Positions 22,434-26,593 of a stretch of 26,593 nt of DNA are shown here, piece by piece. A program made the translations under genes and the position numbers. How positions within the stretch are numbered: position 1 is the stretch's first letter; every line of letters starts with the position of its first letter. The notes below the pieces were generated by a model. The model was not told where the DNA came from. It was given only the letters and a program-made list of their open reading frames with translations, and did no database searches. The DNA lies in the IMG/VR virus record IMGVR_UViG_3300027743_000078, positions 1 through 26,593 of that record, one strand, 5' to 3'. Origin of the DNA: a virus.

Positions 22434-22461
22434 AAAAAGCCCGGCCCATTGCGGGCCGGGC
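22434..22461 (-). terminator. rho-independent terminator after the capsid gene
   Basis: On the minus strand GCCCGGCCC (22461-22453), loop GCAAT and GGGCCGGGC (22447-22439) make a perfect 9-bp stem followed by TTTTT. It follows the capsid stop by ~10 bases and ends ~12-16 bases before the next start codon. Confidence 0.9.
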
Positions 22462-22471
22462 ATCGTTGCCG

Positions 22472-24421
22472 TTATGGCGATCCCTCGTTGCCCCAGTCGG
22501 CGTTGCCGATGTAGGCCACCGCACCCGCACGGCGAATGCCGAAGTTGATCGGCCGCACGACCTTGAGCGCCACGCTTTCCTCCTGGAACATCGAAGTAAA
22601 GTTCGCGCTGGCCGCCGTCGGCGTATCGGTCGCCCCGGTCGGCGCCGAGTCCTGCTCGATCATCGCCTCGGTCGAGGCCGAGAACGTGACGCCCAGGTCG
22701 CCGATCTTCCAGATGTCGGACGGCTTGAGCAGGATCACGTCACCGGGGCCGACGTTGTCACCGACCACGACGTTGTAGCCGTTCAGGTTGCCGCCTTCGC
22801 TGGTGAGCCCAGGGAATTCGGTCTGCCCGAGCGCGTTGCGCATCATGCCCAGCGACGCCGCCAGCGATGGCGTGGTCACCAGGTACAGGCCGCGCACGTT
22901 CTTCGCCGTGATGAAGCCCGACAGCAGCGCCATCAGGTCGGCGCGAATCGCCGCCGCATCGTTGCCGCTCGAGCTGCCCGCGACCAGGCCGTTCAGGATG
23001 CCCGCCGGCGACACCGTCGGCACCGCCGCCGCTGCCGACAGGAACGTCATGTCGATGCGCTGGGTGATCGCCTCGCGAATGCTGTCGCGCATGATCATCT
23101 CGGCCGACGGCGACGAGTCGCGCACCAGCTCCTTGCTCATCACGCAGATGGCGGCCACCTTGAGCGGCGACGTGTTCTGCGCGGCAAAGCTCGCGCTGGT
23201 GTTCGGGATCGCCTTCGACTCGCCGACCCAGAAGCCGGTCGATGCGCCGTCCTGGCTCTTGATCGACACGTTGTGCGGCACCTCGCGCAGCGGCAGCTTG
23301 TCGAACACCGTCTCGCCGTACAGGTACTCCACGAAGTCGCCGGTGTAGCGGTTGTCGGCCGACACGAGCTCGCTGCCCCACTCGCCGGTTCCCGTGCCGC
23401 CGCCCGGCACCGCTGCCTTCATGGTGGCCACCAGCATCGGATGCGTCTTGCCGTAGCGCTCTTCGGCGATCTGCGCCGGCGTCGTGAAGTTGCCTTCCTT
23501 CGCCTCGAGCACCGCGATCGCCTTGCAGATGACGCGCCGCAGGCCGCTCTGGCCCTTGAACTTGTCTTCGGGGTCGGTCTTGCGCACGAACGCCATCGGC
23601 GCCTTGTTGATCGCGCCCGGCAATTCGACCGGTCGCGCGCGGCCGATGTCGACCATCTGCGCTTCCTTCACCGCGATGTCGTCGTCGATGTCGGACATCT
23701 CGGCGCGGATCGCGCGCACCTCGGTGCGCTCGTCGTCGGTAAAGGCCCGGTTCTCGTTGGTGCGCAGCTCGTCGAGCTCCCTCGCCCGTGCCGCCTTCTG
23801 GCCGCGCGTGTCGCGCAGCGTCGACAGTTGTTGCGATAGCGTGTTCACTGGTTTGCCCTTCGTAGGCAATGCCGTAGCGCCGGCAAGTGGTAGTTGTCGC
23901 AGCGCTCTTGGATCACACGCGTTAAGCCGTAGCGCCGGCCGCGAATGAAACAGCGTTTTGACGGTCAAAATGCTTGCTTGCTGTTGCGCAGGAATCGTCA
24001 CGAGCGAGAGCTCCAACCATTCCCACGACTTGAAATGAAGCCCGCCGGTTTCCTTCAGATGCGAAAACTCGAGCGGGTTGAAACCGATCGACAGGCCGCG
24101 TTTGAGGCCGCGCTTCAGCTCGTAGTAGGCCGACGCCATGCGCTCGGCGATCGACACCGGCGCATCGGCCGGCGGGTTGTCGATGTAGCCGTCAACCTCG
24201 ATGTCGGTGCCGCTGACGCGCGCCGCCGTGATCATTCCGATCGGACGACCCGCGTCGTGCTGGTCGAGAAACGGCATCGGCAACTTGAAGCGCGCGCCCT
24301 TCGGCTCGACGATGTCGCCCTGCCGATCCGGCGTGATGGTCGACGCGATGCCGGTAAAGGTGCGCGTGCGATCGTTGACACTCTTGATCGTCAGGAAGCC
24401 GAAGGCGTTTTTGTGTTCCAT
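22472..24421 (-). CDS. fused HK97-type prohead protease and major capsid protein
   Basis: 649 residues from ATG 24421. Residues ~1-155 are an S78 prohead protease: FLDQHDAGRPIG holds His55, GLKRGLSIGF holds Ser111, and WEWLELSLVTIPAQ the acidic residue and final strand. A poorly conserved link (~156-191) leads to a charged coiled coil at ~192-265 (TLRDTRGQKAARARELDEL, then TDDERTEVRAIRAEMSDID), typical of the delta scaffold domain, then the capsid fold at ~290-649 (WGSELVSADNRYTGDFVEYL, IRADLMALLSGFITAKNVRG, VVVGDNVGPGDVILL). Family role: scaffold, self-cleaving protease and shell protein in one reading frame. A GTG at 23848 (codon 192) has GAAGGG seven bases upstream and could start free capsid protein. 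Confidence 0.93.
   Translation of the reverse strand: MEHKNAFGFLTIKSVNDRTRTFTGIASTITPDRQGDIVEPKGARFKLPMPFLDQHDAGRPIGMITAARVSGTDIEVDGYIDNPPADAPVSIAERMASAYYELKRGLKRGLSIGFNPLEFSHLKETGGLHFKSWEWLELSLVTIPAQQQASILTVKTLFHSRPALRLNACDPRALRQLPLAGATALPTKGKPVNTLSQQLSTLRDTRGQKAARARELDELRTNENRAFTDDERTEVRAIRAEMSDIDDDIAVKEAQMVDIGRARPVELPGAINKAPMAFVRKTDPEDKFKGQSGLRRVICKAIAVLEAKEGNFTTPAQIAEERYGKTHPMLVATMKAAVPGGGTGTGEWGSELVSADNRYTGDFVEYLYGETVFDKLPLREVPHNVSIKSQDGASTGFWVGESKAIPNTSASFAAQNTSPLKVAAICVMSKELVRDSSPSAEMIMRDSIREAITQRIDMTFLSAAAAVPTVSPAGILNGLVAGSSSGNDAAAIRADLMALLSGFITAKNVRGLYLVTTPSLAASLGMMRNALGQTEFPGLTSEGGNLNGYNVVVGDNVGPGDVILLKPSDIWKIGDLGVTFSASTEAMIEQDSAPTGATDTPTAASANFTSMFQEESVALKVVRPINFGIRRAGAVAYIGNADWGNEGSP
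23846..23858 (-). promoter_or_regulatory. possible internal ribosome site and GTG start for free capsid protein
   Basis: Inside the fused gene, minus-strand GAAGGG is followed after seven bases by GTG 23848, in frame with the capsid part. The product would be 458 residues starting at the delta domain (NTLSQQLSTLRD), the usual start of separate capsid genes. Supported by spacing and family boundary only. Confidence 0.5.
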
Positions 24422-24431
24422 GCGTTACCCC

Positions 24432-24465
24432 AAAAAAAAGGGCCACGCACGAATGCATGGCCCTT
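24432..24465 (-). terminator. rho-independent terminator before the protease-capsid gene
   Basis: On the minus strand AAGGGCCA pairs with TGGCCCTT (outer arms 24465-24458 and 24445-24438), an inner GCA/TGC adds three pairs around a 4-base loop after one mismatch, and eight T residues follow. It lies in the 77-base gap between terL and the capsid gene, directly before the capsid ribosome site. Confidence 0.9.
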
Positions 24466-24498
24466 GGGAGGGAGCTACCGACAGGACTGCTACAACGA

Positions 24499-26169
24499 CT
24501 ACACGGTGAACAGCTGCGGCGCTGCAGGCTCCGGGTTGAGCGACATCAACGCCACGGCGTTAAAGGTTGCGGCGAGCGGATCGATCTTGCCGCCGGCGTT
24601 CTGTTTCGTAATCACGACCGCATTGCCGCGCGGCTCGGCGCGCGCATTGCCCACGCAATACGCCATCAGCCGCGAGCCCGCGTGGATCATGCCGCCGCCG
24701 GCTAACTTGCGCTCGACCGTCTTGATCGCACCGACCAGCTTCCAACCCTGCGAAATGCCGACGATGCTCGTGCCTTCAATGCCGCGCGCCTCGAGCTCGT
24801 CGACCGTGGCACCAATGCCCGCCGGATCAACGCCAACTTTGTCGAGTAACCCTGCGGCATATATCCGCTCCACGATGTCGGCCGCCTGGCGCACGTCGTC
24901 GCCGATCGTCTCGACCAGCGTCAGGTCACCGTCGTTCACGAAATCCAGCAGCTTTGGCGCCTCGGCCTTGTTGCGCTCGAGCGCGATCGGATGCGCCCAG
25001 GCATGGCACCACACGCGCCAGCGCAGCGCCGTGCGCTCGCCACTGCCCGCCTCGCGCCCGATCACGCACATGCCGAACAGGTCGTCGAGCCCGCCACCGT
25101 CGATCCCGACGCACACCACCTCGCAGGTGTTGATGATCGAGTCGAGCGTCACGCCCGGCTCACCGCTTGCTTCCCAGTACGCCCCGCCGGCCCATCCGCC
25201 GGCCAGCAACGCAAGCCCGATCTCGATGTTCAGGTGCTGCGATGCCCACGCGCGCAATTCCTCGTCGCTCGTGTTCTGTGCCGTCTGCATGTCGCCGACC
25301 AACCGCTCCACGCTGATCGAGCGCCCGGCGTTCGGGTTGACCATCGCCCAGTTCTTCGAGTCGCGCCATGCGTCGGCCCGGCGCTGCATCGACGGCGGAA
25401 ACTCGTACAGCACCGGCAACATTGCGCCTTCCTGCGAGCCATCGCGTATCGCTCGCGCCTTTGAAAGTTCAGCATGGAACACCCCGCTCGGCGGTTCCTC
25501 GCTTTGCGTCGTGATGAACGCCATGAACGCTTCCGGAAACGGCAACATGCCGCCACGCAATTGCCGGATCGCACTCGCCGCCTTCGCATTGCGCGCCACC
25601 ACGTGCAGCTCGTCGATCAGCACGCCACCGCTCACCTTTTGCCCGGTCAGCACCTGCGGGTCGAACGTCATGATCTGCAACGTGGCGCCCGACACGCGAT
25701 GCACGATCGTCTTCACATGCTCGCGCACATGCATCACCTTCGACAGCACCGGATCCAACGCAATCGCACCGGCCGCCGCCGCGAACGCGAGCTCGGCGAT
25801 GTCGTGCACCGGCGCGGTCATGATGAAGCTCGCCTTCGGCCGCTCGTTCAGCCACAGCGCCGCCAGCATGAGCAACGCGCCGTTCGTGGTCTTGCTGTTT
25901 TTCTTCGGAATCAGCAGGAACAACTCGCGCACCCGGCGCTCGCGCGTCACCGGGTCGACCGACCCAAACAACGCGCGCACGATGTCGCGGAACCAATCAC
26001 CGCCGGCGTCCTTGAGCTGCGGCGTGCCCGGCACGTCGGCCAGGCGCAACAGGTTGAAAACCTTCACCGCCCGGTCGGCCTCGCCGACATCGAGCGGCAG
26101 CGTAGGCACCAGCGACCTACCGTCCCTTAACCGCCGCTCCCAGTCCTTGCACGACAGATCCCATGCCAT
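24499..26169 (-). CDS. terL: terminase large subunit
   Basis: 556 residues from ATG 26169, sharing one base with the terS stop (TGATG). The in-frame ATG at 26199 is less likely. The ATPase part has Walker A at ~86-95 (LLIPKKNSKTT) and Walker B at ~183-187 (GGVLIDELH, Asp186-Glu187). The nuclease part begins at VVCVGIDGGGLDDLFG with Asp357 as the first metal-binding acid, followed by LDKVGVDPAGIGATVDELEA and a final KIDPLAATFNAVALM segment. The organisation matches HK97-like TerL. Family role: ATP-driven DNA translocation into the prohead and cutting of concatemers. First big gene of the late operon. Confidence 0.95.
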   Translation of the reverse strand: MAWDLSCKDWERRLRDGRSLVPTLPLDVGEADRAVKVFNLLRLADVPGTPQLKDAGGDWFRDIVRALFGSVDPVTRERRVRELFLLIPKKNSKTTNGALLMLAALWLNERPKASFIMTAPVHDIAELAFAAAAGAIALDPVLSKVMHVREHVKTIVHRVSGATLQIMTFDPQVLTGQKVSGGVLIDELHVVARNAKAASAIRQLRGGMLPFPEAFMAFITTQSEEPPSGVFHAELSKARAIRDGSQEGAMLPVLYEFPPSMQRRADAWRDSKNWAMVNPNAGRSISVERLVGDMQTAQNTSDEELRAWASQHLNIEIGLALLAGGWAGGAYWEASGEPGVTLDSIINTCEVVCVGIDGGGLDDLFGMCVIGREAGSGERTALRWRVWCHAWAHPIALERNKAEAPKLLDFVNDGDLTLVETIGDDVRQAADIVERIYAAGLLDKVGVDPAGIGATVDELEARGIEGTSIVGISQGWKLVGAIKTVERKLAGGGMIHAGSRLMAYCVGNARAEPRGNAVVITKQNAGGKIDPLAATFNAVALMSLNPEPAAPQLFTV

Positions 26170-26558
26170 CAGTTCATGCGCGACGTGAGCGAATCCCACT
26201 CGCTGCCGTCGGCCGCCGTCAACGCGTCGGCATTCCGCTTCGCCTTCACGCCCACGCCGGCCACGTGTGGCGGGCCACCGTTCTCTGCCACCCCTGCCAG
26301 GAATCTCTGCGCCGCCGTCACATGGCCCTTCATCGCCTGCTCATACACCGCGTCAACCACACCCATCCGCAACTGACTGGCCCGTATCGTCAGCTCCACC
26401 GGACACGTCGCTCGCAGCAACTCCACCGTAATCCCGTAGGCCTGCGCGATGTCCTCGAGCGACATCCTGCCCGCCGCCGCCCGCGCGATCTGCTGACGCA
26501 TCGCCGCCGTCGGCTCGAACACCGACGGGTCGCGCAACTTGCCGTGCTTAGTGCCCAT
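26169..26558 (-). CDS. terS: terminase small subunit
   Basis: 129 residues from ATG 26558; no good ribosome site is visible upstream and the frame is open further, so a start outside the visible end cannot be excluded. FEPTAAMRQQIARAAAGRMS is followed by a helix-turn-helix-like LEDIAQAYGITVELLRATC, then a helical oligomerisation region (RMGVVDAVYEQAMKGHVTAAQRFL). Direct adjacency to terL and the helix-turn-helix support the call. Family role: recognises the packaging site (cos or pac) and hands DNA to TerL. Confidence 0.82.
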   Translation of the reverse strand: MGTKHGKLRDPSVFEPTAAMRQQIARAAAGRMSLEDIAQAYGITVELLRATCPVELTIRASQLRMGVVDAVYEQAMKGHVTAAQRFLAGVAENGGPPHVAGVGVKAKRNADALTAADGSEWDSLTSRMN

Positions 26559-26567
26559 TGCCGGGAC

Positions 26568-26576
26568 GGGGGGGGG
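26568..26576. repeat. nine-G homopolymer upstream of terS
   Basis: Nine G residues in a row on the + strand, 10 bases from the terS start codon. Such tracts are prone to slippage and to sequencing error, and sit where a packaging site may lie. Confidence 0.9.
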
Positions 26577-26593
26577 AGAAACGTACGGAAGCG

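Noticed and set aside
23945-26188. 747-codon + strand open frame across terL and the capsid gene
   Set aside because: It is antisense to two well-supported genes, crosses a terminator hairpin, and its composition (Ser, Arg, Ala, Pro) is what complementary GC-rich codons give. No domain is recognisable.

Overview
The window is a contiguous piece of a temperate, tailed (siphovirus-type) phage or prophage genome from a high-GC Gram-negative host. It carries the full set of HK97-like head genes and lambda/GTA-like tail genes, plus a lysogeny and recombination edge. GC-rich codon use and the family mix (HK97 portal and protease, gp6/phiE125-gp8-like connector, DUF2460/DUF2163/NlpC/hub tail tip) suggest a proteobacterial host, perhaps Burkholderiales. 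No host gene is visible, so the host call is inference.

Layout on the + strand (1-1242): a Bet/RecT-type annealing protein cut by the window start, a small Cys/His-rich protein and an AlpA/excisionase-like DNA-binding protein. The excisionase ends in a 4-bp CTAG overlap with a convergent tyrosine integrase (1239-2243, minus). From 2244 to 2655 is the only long gene-free stretch. It holds a perfectly duplicated 22-bp repeat 307 bp apart, a strong imperfect hairpin between the copies and a weak + strand terminator-like hairpin. I read it as a probable attP/integrase-control region.

Everything from 2656 to 26558 is on the minus strand and is read from right to left: terS, terL, a fused prohead protease-major capsid protein, a small Pro/Thr-rich protein, the portal, three consecutive collagen-like proteins (the middle one with an S74 autoprocessing chaperone), a Rossmann-like protein, head-tail connectors, tail terminator, tail tube, tail chaperones G and G-T (by a -1 frameshift), tape measure, DUF2460, DUF2163, NlpC/P60 peptidase, a giant tail-tip hub, two small unknown proteins, a glycosyltransferase, an HNH-AP2 endonuclease-like element and a methyltransferase. 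Most neighbours overlap by ATGA, GTGA or TGATG, which indicates translational coupling in one long late operon. Three rho-independent terminator-like hairpins interrupt it, each just upstream of a start codon: the capsid gene, the gene after the capsid, and the tail tube gene.

The points most worth follow-up are: (1) a complete -1 frameshift signal (GGGAAAC, 6-nt spacer, perfect 9-bp stem) in the tail chaperone genes; (2) the protease-capsid fusion with a possible internal GTG start for capsid; (3) three collagen-like genes inside the head module, together with phage-encoded sugar-transfer and methyl-transfer enzymes, which raises the possibility of glycosylated fibres; (4) an HNH-AP2 element wedged between two genes with no conventional start; (5) a beta-propeller-like insertion in the tail-tip hub; (6) the candidate attP. 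No lysis cassette, repressor, RNA gene or CRISPR array is visible.
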